Assembly (NCBI GenBank): GCA_964016985.1
Contig: OZ024821.1
Span: 10,002,550 to 10,066,549 of the forward strand
Length of the DNA stretch: 64,000 nucleotides
From: Anodontia alba
Taxonomy: Eukaryota > Mollusca > Bivalvia > Lucinida > Lucinidae
Reading direction: 5' to 3'
Of this stretch, positions 9,302 through 19,061 are shown in pieces; the first letter of the stretch is position 1, and every line of letters begins with the position of its first letter. The position numbers were made by a program, and so were the translations under genes. Under the pieces are notes generated by a model that worked only from the letters and a program-made list of their open reading frames with translations, was not told where the DNA came from and searched no databases.

Positions 9302-10705
9302 GCCTCCGTCACACAAAACTAGTTCTTAGAACGTCTTATCACGTCCTATGAAAATCGTAAAACGGGTTGCGGTCAGGGTAGAACGTGTAAATGTGGCGTA
9401 ATAATAATGCCCAAAATGTTCATAAAAAGTCTTCAATACGTCCATCTCGTCTGTATCCCGTCTGCAGTCCGTTCGTATCAAGTTCAGATCGGATATAGGT
9501 GCCCGTTCAGATCATGCTGACACCGTTTCCAAGCAGTCCAAGCCCGTTCTTGATCAGTTTATATCCGTTTATAACTAGTTCTACTCTGTTCCCAGAACGT
9601 TCGAACCTATTCTAACTAGTTCGTAACTCGACCACCTAGTTCACAAACAGTTCATCTCGTTCTGATTACGTCTTCATCTCGTCCCTAGTGCGTGTGAAAC
9701 GTAATTGCAGTCACGTCCTGGCCCTATGGCTATAAAAATCCAGCACGTTTTTGTCAGTTCTCATTCCCGTTCGCCACTTCAAGCTGTGCAGATCAAGTCA
9801 ACCATCAACGTAGCCATCGTTGTTGTCATTGCCTTCGTTTGTATCAGCATCAAATCCATTGCATTCTTGTTGTCATGCCTCCAAAGCGGAGCGGAGCCAA
9901 CCCAGAAAGCATTCTTTATAAAACTATATCGGGCCGTTATCGGGCCTACCCTGACGGGCTGAAAACGGCCCGATATAGATTTAAAAAGAATGCTAGCTGG
10001 GAAAAGAATTGCAAGAAACCAATATTCACCATGTTAAGGGCTTCGGAGTTATTCATAGTTCTGGGAGACCGTGAAAAACAGATGTGTAATGTCAGAAATC
10101 TCGAACCCAAATGATGAACTAGTGAGGAAACGGCGGGTCTTTATACCACAGCTTGTATGATTGTACTGCAGGCGAAGTGGACTTCGTAAACACTGCGTAA
10201 GAACAACAAAAACGTACTACAAACAAGTAAACCTTACTAAGAACCTACTGCGAACCTACTGGGAACTTTTAGAACTGTGTAGAAACGTGTTGCTAACTTG
10301 TTCGGAACTTGTGCTTTTGTTTTGAACGCATTTGGTCTGAATAACAATGTACTAAGGACGCAGTCGGTCGAATTGTTCCTGTCTGCGAACGGGGGAAACG
10401 TGCTACAAACGGATGGGTCGGTTTGCAAACGTACTTCCAATTGATGCTCGACTGCACCATGTCGCAACACGTCCATCTCGTTTTAAATACGTTGTGTCAC
10501 TCCGTCTAATTACAGGACGGAATGGACGGCAAAAATTTTGAGCAGGCTCAAAGTTCTGGAGCACCAGTCCCGTTCTAGCCCGTCCAAGAAGTTTGTAAAC
10601 AGATTGTAAAAGGTTGCTACTACGTCCACTCAGTTCGAACACAGTTTGAGTACGTTTGGCAACAATTTTCGGAACGTAGTGAGGACGAGTTCGGTGTGAC
10701 GGGGG
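9302..10705. mobile_element. TIR element with helically spaced GTTC/GAAC words
   Basis: The ends CCTCCGTCACAC (9303) and GTGTGACGGGGG (to 10705) are near reverse complements. They are flanked by TATTAA on the left and right, a possible target duplication. From about 9400 to 9690 the words GTTC, GTTT or CGTC recur at 9-11-base steps. From 10185 to 10320 the complementary GAAC recurs at the same spacing, so the element is a decayed giant inverted repeat. The middle has a TATA-like 'ctataaaaat' at 9730 and an ATG start 'atgcctccaaagcgg' at 9877, interrupted by a family B palindrome. No transposase can be read. The class is unknown. Confidence 0.6.
9901..10001. repeat. long palindrome element (family B, copy 3)
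   Basis: It begins CCCAGAAAGCATTCTTTA and ends AAAGAATGCTAGCTGGG. The centre is more diverged than in the other copies. It lies inside the larger 9302-10705 element and interrupts the only coding-like start in it. Confidence 0.75.
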
Positions 10706-11555
10706 TATTATTAAACCAGCTTATAATCCGTTCGATTTGAGAATGCATATTTCCAATCGTAAACAAAGAAAAATATCTTTTGTTTCTTCTTCGAAGTATG
10801 ACCAAAAAAAAACTAAATGAAAAAATTCAAACGTGTACGAATATTGACAGCAACAAGCTCATTTCAGGTCCAATGGTCACCTACGGGAAATGAAAACTGC
10901 TCATTTCTCTTTTAAATGAGCAAAACCCACATTGCTACATTCATTCTACACAGTACTTCCGATTTTTTATTTCACTTTGTTACCAATAGCACAGTTCTCT
11001 GCAGCAAAAGTGTGACTTTGAATAATAATTAAAAAAAAGTGGGGTGAATAGTTATATATAACCCCACTAAGAACCCCATAAAACTGGAAGAAAACCGATG
11101 TTCTTCAAATGCATACACATTTTACAAAAACAACCTCAAAAAGATACGCTGGGCTCCAGCCCGGCGTAAAAAAGTCAATATCATTTCCTGTATAGGTCTG
11201 CTCAAAATTATAAAATTAAAAGTAAGGCGAATGATTTTTTTTGTCATACAATCAAATAACAGAATTATTTGCACATATTTTCGGGAAAAACTGTTGAGGT
11301 GGCGTCATTCCAGGTCAGATTGTAAAAGACTTAGCACGGTGACGCATCATTTTTTATTTTAAAAATAGTGAGCCAGTATATGAAACTGAATATATGCAAA
11401 GTCTTTAGAAGTTTGCAGTGCAAGAAGTATTTCCCGCATATGTCCTTAAGTGAACTTCTCTATATGGAAATCCAGAGCACTAGCTGAATACAAACGCTTC
11501 GGAAAACAGCTGTAAAAATCAATGATACTAGAAAAGGACCCGCGCAAGCGCGGGT
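10706..11555. other. no gene recognised
   Basis: The stretch is AT-rich with no supported gene or repeat family. The frame at 10620-10805 mostly covers the end of the preceding element. Confidence 0.5.
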
Positions 11556-11639
11556 TTGACATTAAATTTTAATCCATCGGACAGATTTCGACCTGAAAAA
11601 AAGAAAGTTCCAAGGTTATTTTTTATTATTATTTTATTC

Positions 11640-11940
11640 AGACTTAACGTCGCTTTCAACTACCGTTCAGTCATACTGCGACGGCGTCTGGATGTGACAG
11701 GGAGCTCAGTGCTCACTTTAAAAGACAAATCACACCTCAGACACATGACGTGAAATTCCACCCAGTCACATTATACTGACACCGAACCGACCAGTTCCGC
11801 TTTTTCAATGCTGAGCGCAAACGAAAGGGCAGCCAATACCATTTTTTTTAAGTCTTTGATATGACTCAGCTGAGGATCGAACCCACAACCTCCCGAACAC
11901 AAACCGGACGCTCAAGTACTGAGCCACTGCGCCAGAAGGT
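11640..11940 (-). mobile_element. tRNA-derived SINE, copy in block 1
   Basis: Read on the minus strand, the head is 'ctggcgcagtggctcagta' (A-box-like), followed by 'gtgggttcgatcctcag' (B-box-like). The body continues to 'gaaagcgacgttaagtctg' and an AT-rich tail. The open frame at 11805-12014 is a read-through of the SINE and not a gene. Confidence 0.75.
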
Positions 11941-12277
11941 TCGAAGGTAATCGGCCTACTGATTTGAACGATTTTTACCATAATTGAGCCAGCGCACATG
12001 ACAAAAACCAACAAAATGACTGGGCTCCCAGAGAAAAATCAGATCAACATGGGTATCCGCCCAGTCTGATCAGTCTTCGCTGTGCACTCGATGGCTTGCT
12101 AAGGAGCATGGGTTTCTACGTGTAGACAGTGAAACTGATCAGACTGGGCAGGTGCCCAGGCTGATCTTAGTGCGCTGGGTGCACATGTCATTTTGTTGAT
12201 TTTTTTTTTTCATGTGAAAACGACATTAAGTTTTAATCTATCGGACAGATTTCAGCATGAAAAAGAAAGTTTTATCT

Positions 12278-12590
12278 TATCCAGACTTAATGTTGCTTTC
12301 AGCAATCTTTCAGTTATATCGCGACGGTGTCTGGACGTGACAGGGAGCTAAATGCTCACTTTAAGAGTACTGCCTCATTGACATATCACACCTCAGACAC
12401 ATGACGTGAAATTCCACCCAGTCACATTATACTGACACCGGACCGACCAGTTCCGCTTTCTCAATGCCGAGCGCAAACGAAAGGGCAGCTGATACCATAT
12501 TTAAAGTCTTTGGTATGACTCGGCCGGGGATCGAACCCACTACATCCCGCACGCAAGCCGAACGCTCTAGTAACTGAGCCACTGCGCCAG
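12278..12590 (-). mobile_element. tRNA-derived SINE, copy in block 2
   Basis: Same element and orientation as 11640-11940. The head is 'ctggcgcagtggctcagtta' and the B-box-like word 'gtgggttcgatccccgg' is closer to consensus. It arose with the block duplication rather than by a new insertion. Confidence 0.75.
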
Positions 12591-12836
12591 TAGGTTCGAA
12601 GGTAATCGGCCTGCTGATTTAAACGGTTTCTACCATAAATGAGCCTGCGCATGACAAAACCAACAAAATTACTGGGCGCCCGGGGAGGAATCAGATCAAC
12701 ATGGGTATCCGCCCAGTCTGATCAGTCTTCGCTGTACACTCAATGGGTTGCTACTCGTAAGTAGCTAAGGTTTCTATAACTTTGGAAAATAAAGAATTGA
12801 ATTGTAGACAGTGAAAACTGATCAGAGTTGGCTGAT

Positions 12837-13944
12837 TGTCACGTGAACGGACGAGCGTTGGGCCGGTGACGATGGACTAGACGCAATCACAAGCAATCAG
12901 AGGATAAACACAACACTTTGTAAAATAAAAACAAGCATGAATTTAAAAAGTTAAAAAAAACTGTAATTAAAGTTCAAATTTCCATGTTCCAAAGCTTCCA
13001 TAATCCACAGCTACTGTTAAACTTCATAATCTGAAAATACTATTATTTTCCATAATTAAATATACTGAATTTCCATAATTAAATATACTGTAAATTTGAA
13101 ATAAATACGTATCTTGTCCACGGATGTATCCTTCATGATATTTCCGGTTATCACTAACACTTGTTTCTATAGAACTTTGAACAAAACTTGCCGGAAAACA
13201 TTTGATGGTCAATCAAAGTGACGATAACAGTGGCGAAACGGATACATATACGGATACGGGACCATGGTCAGATTCCCCAGATACAGCACAACATGAAGAT
13301 TAGAAATAGGAAGACAAGGATCAGTCTTCGATGAAATAAATTTTGTAGTGTGTATCGTTCTATTCAACCAGGGAACTTTTATAGTAATGTGGCACGTTTT
13401 GAAACATTGTGTCCACAAGAAATCCTTGAAATTCAAGATCTAAAAATAATATTCACAAGAATACCGTGATAGTCAAGATTTAAAATAACCTGTTCGATTG
13501 TCCGAACGGTGCAAAGTTTCACACAGCAACTGCTAAAACTATGAAGGAAAAAACATTTTTCTCTCAGAACGCTACAAAACTGCAAAATTACGACAGAAAA
13601 TTGTCTCCCCTTTCAAAAGATAGAGACAAAAATCAATCCCAGAACAGTGAATATATTGATCACCGAACCTAGGTTCACTCGGAATATATAATGTTCTGGT
13701 AACCGCTCAAGTATATAGACGTAAATAATCAAATACACCCTCAGCATAACTATCTCGTGATTACCGTAATACCGTAACTTGAAAGCTGAAGTTTACCTAC
13801 TTGCTTAAAAAGTAAAAATGTCATCATAATCAGCACTCCAGTTACAAATACAATAATCTAACCTGGTTAATAAAAATCGATACAAACTTCTTTTTATACT
13901 ATGTACATATAAAAATATATTCAAGATAAAACAGGGACGTGACA
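12837..13944 (-). repeat. 3' LTR of the Gmr1-like element
   Basis: The 1108-bp LTR differs from the 5' LTR, by my eye alignment, by 18 substitutions and three indels: a 14-bp tandem duplication, a 5-bp insertion and a 1-bp change, all longer in the 5' LTR except the last. That is about 98.4 percent identity outside gaps. The short open frames at 13024-13436 occur in both LTRs and are not genes. Confidence 0.93.
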
Positions 13945-13957
13945 TATCTCCCCTCTT
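13945..13957 (-). other. polypurine tract before the 3' LTR
   Basis: On the minus strand AAGAGGGGAGATA ends directly at the TGTCACG of the 3' LTR. This is the expected place and composition of the plus-strand primer for reverse transcription. Confidence 0.8.
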
Positions 13958-14013
13958 ACAGAAGTGCGTAGCACTAGAGTATTATGTCACTTTATATCGC
14001 CGAATATATTACG

Positions 14014-14256
14014 TCATACACGGCTTAAATAATCTGCGCCCACATTTTCTGCACCACGTATTGCCACTATATGAAATTTATATGGCTGTAATGCCAAAGC
14101 CCATCGCATCAGTCTAGAATTGGTAAGCTTTGCTTTATTTAAATAGCTTAATGGCTGATGATCGGTTTCTACCGTAAATGCTGTGCCATACAAATATCTA
14201 TGGAACTTTTGCACTGCCCATACTAGCGCAAGACATTCATTCTCTATTACTGCATA
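14014..14256 (-). pseudogene. RNase H, C-terminal part (Gmr1-like pol)
   Basis: In this frame the product holds ENECLAL, with the second RNase H acidic residue, and TVETDHQPL, with the third. It ends NVGADYLSRV, the usual close of a Ty3/gypsy RNase H. It is separated from the upstream part by a one-base frameshift near 14256. An open stretch starting at Met covers 14014-14214, but homology begins a little upstream. The domain removes RNA from the RNA-DNA hybrid during reverse transcription. It is the last coding segment before the 3' LTR, so no integrase follows. Confidence 0.88.
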
Positions 14257-14648
14257 TGATTTTCACTAGGTTTCAGTTTCCTACTTGCATATGCAATAGG
14301 ATTTTTCATACCTTCTTCGTCATGCAAAAGGACAGCTCCTAATCCCTCATTAGAGGCATCTACTTGTAAAGTAAATGGTTTTGACAGATCGGCCATTTTA
14401 AGAATAGGCTGAACTGTCAACGCCTTCTTCAATGAATCAAATGCTCTCTGTTGTGGTTCATCCCAATGTACTTTATTGGACTCACCTTTCTTTGTAAGTT
14501 CCGTCAAAGGTGCGGCAATGTGAGAAAAATTAGGAATAAAAGATCTATAAAATCCTACAAGTCCCAAGAATGAACGTACTTGTTTCTTGGTAACAGGTCT
14601 TTCTGCTTTTTCAATTGCTAATAAGTGTACCACCAACCAAATGACCAA
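14247..14648 (-). pseudogene. reverse transcriptase connection and RNase H N-terminal part
   Basis: The first ten residues are out-of-frame sequence. From AIEKAERPVTKKQVRSFLG the frame carries the reverse transcriptase thumb ('FLGLVGFYRSFIPNFS') and the start of RNase H, with its first catalytic Asp in LQVDASNEGLGAVL (D97 of the frame). Frameshifts near 14627 and 14256 cut it off from both neighbours. In an intact element this would be one continuous polyprotein. Confidence 0.9.
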
Positions 14649-15639
14649 GACATTCTAAATTTTGAAAACCAATGAAACATTTACTTGGTTTCACAGTCAA
14701 ATTGGCGTCTCTTAGTCGCTTCAATAATTCTCCGAATACTTGCATATGATGTTCCCAAGTAGATGTGAATATGATGATATCATCAACAAAATTGTCTATA
14801 TTAGACATACCTTTCAGCAGTTTCCTCATCAGTTTACTACAGGAAGCTTGAGCTGTTACTAAACCGAAAGGTAGAACTTTAAATTGTAACAGTCCTAATG
14901 GTGTTTGAAAAGCTGTGTATTGCTTAGCATTCTTAGTTAAAGGTATCTGCCAATAACCTTTGGTAAGGTCAAGCTTGGATATGTACTTATGACCTGCTAT
15001 TTTCGTAAATATTTCCTCCATATTTGGCATCGGTTCTGCATCGAAAACCGTAATCTTATTAAGTGTACGAAAATCTATGCAAAATCTGTTCGTATTGTCT
15101 TTCTTCTTGACTATAAGAACAGGGGAACAGTAAGGACTTTCTGATGGTTCTACAATGTCTAAATTGATCATATCTCTTACCTCATCCTTTGCTGCTTCCA
15201 TCATATTGAAAGGAAGTGGATATTGCTTAACTCTTACCGGCGTATCTGTTGTCAACTTAATGTCATGTTCCAACAAAGTGGTACAGCCGGGTATTCCTGT
15301 AAATGTACTGGCAAAATTTGTTACAAGTTGCCTTACCTGACTTTGTTCCTCTTTTGTCAAGTCTGGATTAATGTTTAACAGTTCAACTGACTCATTGTCA
15401 CAAATTGATGGTGATTCCACTAATCCTTCTATATTATCTTCGGTATCGTCCGAAGTACAGTCTAATACTGCAATAGAACATACCTGAACATCTGTAGTCT
15501 GTTGATCATCCTCTCTTTTAATGTATTGCCTAAGCATATTGATATGGAAAGTTTTTACTTTCTTACCCATTTTAATTCTATACTCTAAGACACTTAATTT
15601 CTCCACTACTTCGTACGGGCCTTTCCAACTCATCAACAA
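14611..15639 (-). pseudogene. integrase C-terminal GPY module plus reverse transcriptase
   Basis: The 342-residue frame opens with WKGPYEVVEKLSVLEYRIK, the GPY/F chromodomain-side module that closes a Ty3/gypsy integrase. An acidic linker of about 90 residues follows. The reverse transcriptase then shows YPLPF, SPVLIVKKK, RFCIDFRTLN, SKLDLTKGYWQI (catalytic D224) and NFVDDIII (F284-V285-D286-D287). Having the integrase tail and the polymerase in one frame, in this order, is direct evidence that integrase is upstream. The frame ends with 'GGTLISN', where a one-base insertion near 14627 throws it off. The enzyme would copy the element's RNA into DNA in its capsid-like particle. Confidence 0.93.
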
Positions 15640-15676
15640 CTTATTTGTCTTAGTCGGGAGAAGTACGAGAACTTTG

Positions 15677-16645
15677 CTACCTTTCCTTAAAATGTCGGCG
15701 CCTCGACTTCCGATTGTAGTATTTTTTATACTTCTTTGACATACTCTGCAAGTTTTGCTGTGCTAAACTTACCGTTGACTCTAATCTTTCCCTCAAATCT
15801 AAAACATACTGGTAAGTAGTACGTACCCGAGGATCCTCGATATCCTTCGTCCATAATTCTCTCAATACTTGCATAGGTCCACGCACAGGCCATCCATATA
15901 TTAATTCAAACGGAGAAAACCCCAGACTTTCCTGTGGAACTTCTCTGTATGCAAATAATAATGGATCTATATACTTGTCCCAGTCTTTCGGACGTTCTGC
16001 GCACATTCTAGTCAACATTTTCTTTAATGTACCGTTACAGCGCTCTACTAAGCCATTACAGATGGGATGATAAGGGGACGTAACTAACTGTTTGAATGAC
16101 AAAAGTCTACTTACCTCTTTCATCAATGCTGACGTGAATTGATTTCCCATGTCAGTTGATATTTCTTTCGGTACTTCTACTCTACTGAATATACTAACTA
16201 AAGCTTCTGCAATTGCTTCAGTCTCAATTGAAGACAGAGCTACTGCTTCTGGATACCTAGTTGCATAATCAACTAACGTCAAAATATACTTATTCCTATT
16301 CTCAGTACGGGGTTCAAGTGGACCAACCAAGTCAATTGCTACTCTTTGAAATGGGGTATCTATAACTGGCATACTGCCTAAGGGCGCTCTTGTATTCCTA
16401 CCTTTGGCTATAGTATGCTGACATATGTCACAAGACTGACAGAACCTCTTTATATCACTTGCTATCCCTGGCCAAAAGAATTCTGATAGTACCTTTTGAA
16501 TAGTCCGCTTCACTGCAAGATGTCCAGACAGGATTGACTCATGGGCTAATTTCATTACCATCTTGCGATATTGCTGTGGAACTACAAGTTGAATAAAAAT
16601 CTTACCAAATTCCACATTAGGTGAACTGAACTGTCTGTATATCAA
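15677..16645 (-). pseudogene. integrase zinc and catalytic domains
   Basis: The 322-residue frame holds the HHCC zinc region (H35, H42, C72, C75 around FFWPGIASDIKRFCQSCDIC) and the DDE core: D105 in VAIDLVGPL, D165 in ISTDMGNQF and E201 in NGLVERCNG, with 35 residues between the last two. This enzyme inserts the cDNA into the host genome. Homology to the linker extends upstream of the Met to about 16730, past a frameshift. Downstream, a frameshift near 15690 separates it from its own GPY module in the next frame. All catalytic residues are intact. Confidence 0.93.
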
Positions 16646-16804
16646 GTCATTCTTGCGAAAAAATTTAGCATTACCTTTAAATTCTGATTCATCGCAAGCT
16701 TTTTGAATTCTTGCCAGAGTAGGATCATTAACTGAGCTTCCTTAATTTGCTGAGGTGAAATATCCCTATCGATAATATTGGGGGTTTTGAGTGGTGTTTT
16801 GGTT
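16646..16804 (-). pseudogene. protease-integrase linker, frameshifted
   Basis: On the minus strand this segment encodes 'NIIDRDISPQQIKEAQ' in one frame and, after a one-base shift near 16725, 'DPTLARIQKACDES' in the frame of the integrase. It belongs to the N-terminal extension of integrase. The shift, plus a stop at 16805, breaks the polyprotein here. Confidence 0.7.
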
Positions 16805-17800
16805 TCAAGGTTTAGGTAGTTTGGCTTGGGACCGGGTTTGTACTGCTAAAGCTGGCACCCAATTCATATTCGGGTCATGAGCATCCCTCGCCCCTGGAAT
16901 ATTACCTATAATAACATCAACCAAAGGGTTCTCCATACAAAGGGCAAGTGCGTCTCCCTTAAAATAAGAAGTGTCTAATGATACCTTAGCTTCAGGAAGC
17001 TGTAATGTAGTCCTATCTACCATCATGCATGAATGCATCTTGCCAGTCAAATTCTCTGAGGAAACTAATGATTGTTTAACAATCACCCCAGTACACCCAG
17101 TGTCGCGCAAGACACTAACCATTTCGTTCCCCATTATACCCTGTACGGTCTTCATATCATTACAAATGGGTGAAGGTTGAGCTGTAGTACTCACCTTCAA
17201 TGTATCTTCCATCCCTGGACAGACCTTAGTGCCATCATTGCTTGCTTGAACATAACTAACTGTATCAGTATGAATAAAACACGCTCCACATACCTGGTTG
17301 TCGTCCGATTTCCCGTCATCGCTCAATTTCTGTCGTTGTCTCTGATCCTGAAAACGCACATGTTTCGAGGGGGATCTACTTCTACCTCTACCATATGTTC
17401 GTGTTGCAGCTACCTTCATATTACCTTTTGCTCTATCAGGACAAAATCTAGCTATGTGCTTTTTATTACCACAAATAAAACATGATCCTCTAAAAGGTTG
17501 CGAGCCTTGATGATTATACCTTCGAACAGAAGGTGAAGGTGATCTAGACCTTGACCTAGATCTTGGCCTTTCATTGATCTTAAATGTCAAATTAAGAATA
17601 TCAGTATATCTGGCTTCTTTGTACTGATCTGCTAATTTACTAGCCTGTTCAAGTGACTTGGGTTCCCTTTCTCTAAGGAAAGGTTCAAGGTCTCTATTAC
17701 AAATAAATGCAAGCTGATCTCTAAGTATTAAATCTGCTAATCCGTCATAAGTCTTATTAATACCAGACATATCTACCCACCTTGTAAAATAACTTTTCAT
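16805..17800 (-). pseudogene. gag C-terminal half, zinc knuckle and aspartic protease
   Basis: The frame begins inside gag. Residues 1-70 are the end of a SCAN-like capsid region. Residues 78-95 are rich in Arg-Ser. A CCHC zinc knuckle lies at 107-120 (C107, C110, H115, C120), and it would bind the genomic RNA. The protease follows, with the catalytic triplet DTG at 233-235 and the conserved VDVIIGN near 294-300. Gag and protease share a single frame, so they were made as one product. The Met at 17800 is not a true start, since homologous sequence continues upstream in another frame. The frame closes with a stop at 16805, where a shift leads into the linker. Confidence 0.88.
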
Positions 17801-17985
17801 ACGGCTGGTGAATTGCTGAAAAGTTTCACCTGAATCTGGCCTACACTTCTTATACCTTCTTCAGTAACTCATATCTTTTGAGTAAAGCTGCCTTCAACAT
17901 ATCATAATTTAATGCCTCTTCTACAGGCATTAATGCATATACATTAAGTGCCTTACCTTCGAGAAGTGCGCTCAAATTAACCTTT
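17801..17985 (-). pseudogene. gag middle part, in two shifted frames
   Basis: On the minus strand one frame reads LSALLEGKALNVYALM and KRYELLKK, typical of the SCAN-like capsid helices of these elements. After a one-base shift near 17857 the next frame reads 'CRPDSGETFQQFTSRMKS' into the following piece. Compared with related gags, roughly 50 residues that should precede LSALLEGKAL are missing, so a deletion joins it directly to the coiled coil. Confidence 0.72.
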
Positions 17986-18340
17986 CCATTTCAAATATAT
18001 GTTTCTTTTGCTCAATGTCTTGTTGTAATTGCATTCTTTGTATCTCGCGTTCATGTGCTGCTTTAGCCTCGGCCTTAGCCTCCGCGAGTTCGCGTTCTTT
18101 CAATTCACGCGCTGCCGCGAGTTCGTGCTCTTTTAATTCACGCGCTGCCGCCGCTTCTGCTAATTCACGCTCGCGTGCTTCCTTAGCCTCCGCGAGTTCA
18201 CGTTCGCGTGCTTGCGCCTCACGCTGTGCCTTTCTCTCGTCGCGTAACCTATCTTGTTGATCCTTAATAAAAGCTCGAAGTGCATCGCCTTCGTACCCTA
18301 AAGCCTCCCCTTGAGCTTTTAAATTTTCTATGGTCTCCAT
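17972..18340 (-). pseudogene. gag N-terminal coiled coil
   Basis: The 122-residue frame starts with METIENLKAQGEALGYEG. From residue 28 it continues with a long run of Arg/Glu/Ala-rich heptads (repeated RELAEAKE-type words), a clear coiled coil. It ends at 'FEMERLI' where the deletion or frameshift lies. The Met at 18340 is the first in the frame after a leader with no other long frame, and is taken as the gag start. The mirror-image frame on the plus strand (18015-18260) is a shadow of the heptad repeats. Confidence 0.82.
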
Positions 18341-19042
18341 TTCTCTAAGTCCCAGTGAAACAATAGCAAGAAGTTTGTTTCAATTAAGCACAAGTTTCAT
18401 AGGATAAGTCTCAGAAAATCACTATTAATTAAATGCCCTAAAACTAAAATTAACTCTTAGTTTACACTGCAGTCTAACACGTAATAAAGCATTCCACTAA
18501 TATGAATACAATATCCACTAACTCTAGAAGAGGACAATAACAATGCTCAAAATGATCATAGGCCAACGGCATCCATACTACCAAATAAACACATATCACT
18601 CCTCGTTGCCTATATCATAACATATCCACACAAAATTACTCATTAACTATGTTAATATCACACCTCTCCGAGTTATCAATGGAACATGCACAACCCTGCG
18701 CGTTAGCTTATCCACAATAATATAAAGGACATTCACGGTCAACAGATAAAAAGTGACCACTGGAAAATAAACAAAAAAAGCTTTTCTGACCTTATCCTTT
18801 CTTCACGCCTGCTGTGCTGTATCCGTTTATCTCACCATGGGACACACTACACAACATGATTGACCATAGTCCCGCTTGTCATTACCTTCTGGAATATACA
18901 TGATTTGATAGTGACTAATTCCACATAACTACATATAACTATACATACAAAACATAAACAACAAAATGTATTTATCTAAAAAAAAATGAACACAATACAT
19001 CTGATCCTCTGTTTGCTAGAATAACGTGTCCAAAGTCACCGT
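18341..19042 (-). other. untranslated leader of the retrotransposon
   Basis: About 700 bases lie between the primer binding site and the gag start. They are AT-rich with no open frame of note. The packaging signal would be expected here but cannot be seen by eye. Confidence 0.6.
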
Positions 19043-19060
19043 ATCCCACTTCTGACCCCA
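19043..19060 (-). other. primer binding site, tRNA-Leu type
   Basis: One base after the 5' LTR the minus strand reads TGGGGTCAGAAGTGGGAT. Its complement ATCCCACTTCTGACCCCA resembles the 3' end of an animal tRNA-Leu (CAA/CAG type), including the final CCA, with one difference at the discriminator base. It is the start site for minus-strand DNA synthesis. Confidence 0.72.
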
Positions 19061-19061
19061 T

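Larger units (their letters stand above)
11556..12836. repeat. tandem duplication (~640 bp) carrying SINE and fold-back sequence
   Basis: Block 1 (11556-12210) and block 2 (12220-12836, continued at 20188-20243) share the same succession: 'ttttaat(c)(c/t)atcggacagattt', a minus-strand SINE, 'ttcgaaggtaatcggcct', 'gacaaaa(a)ccaacaaaat' and the family G fold-back ending 'gtgcacatgtcattttgttgatt'. The LTR retrotransposon interrupts block 2 inside its fold-back. Confidence 0.82.

Noticed and set aside
12837..13944. Genes in the LTR (62- and 75-codon frames present in both LTRs)
   Set aside because: They occur in both LTRs only because the LTRs are copies. The changes between them do not favour silent positions.
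13945..14013. Envelope-like gene after RNase H
   Set aside because: Only about 70 bases separate RNase H from the 3' LTR.
17177..17485. 102-codon plus-strand frame
   Set aside because: It is the mirror of the gag/protease coding region on the opposite strand.
18015..18260. Ser/Ala-rich plus-strand frame
   Set aside because: It is the complement of the gag coiled-coil heptads.
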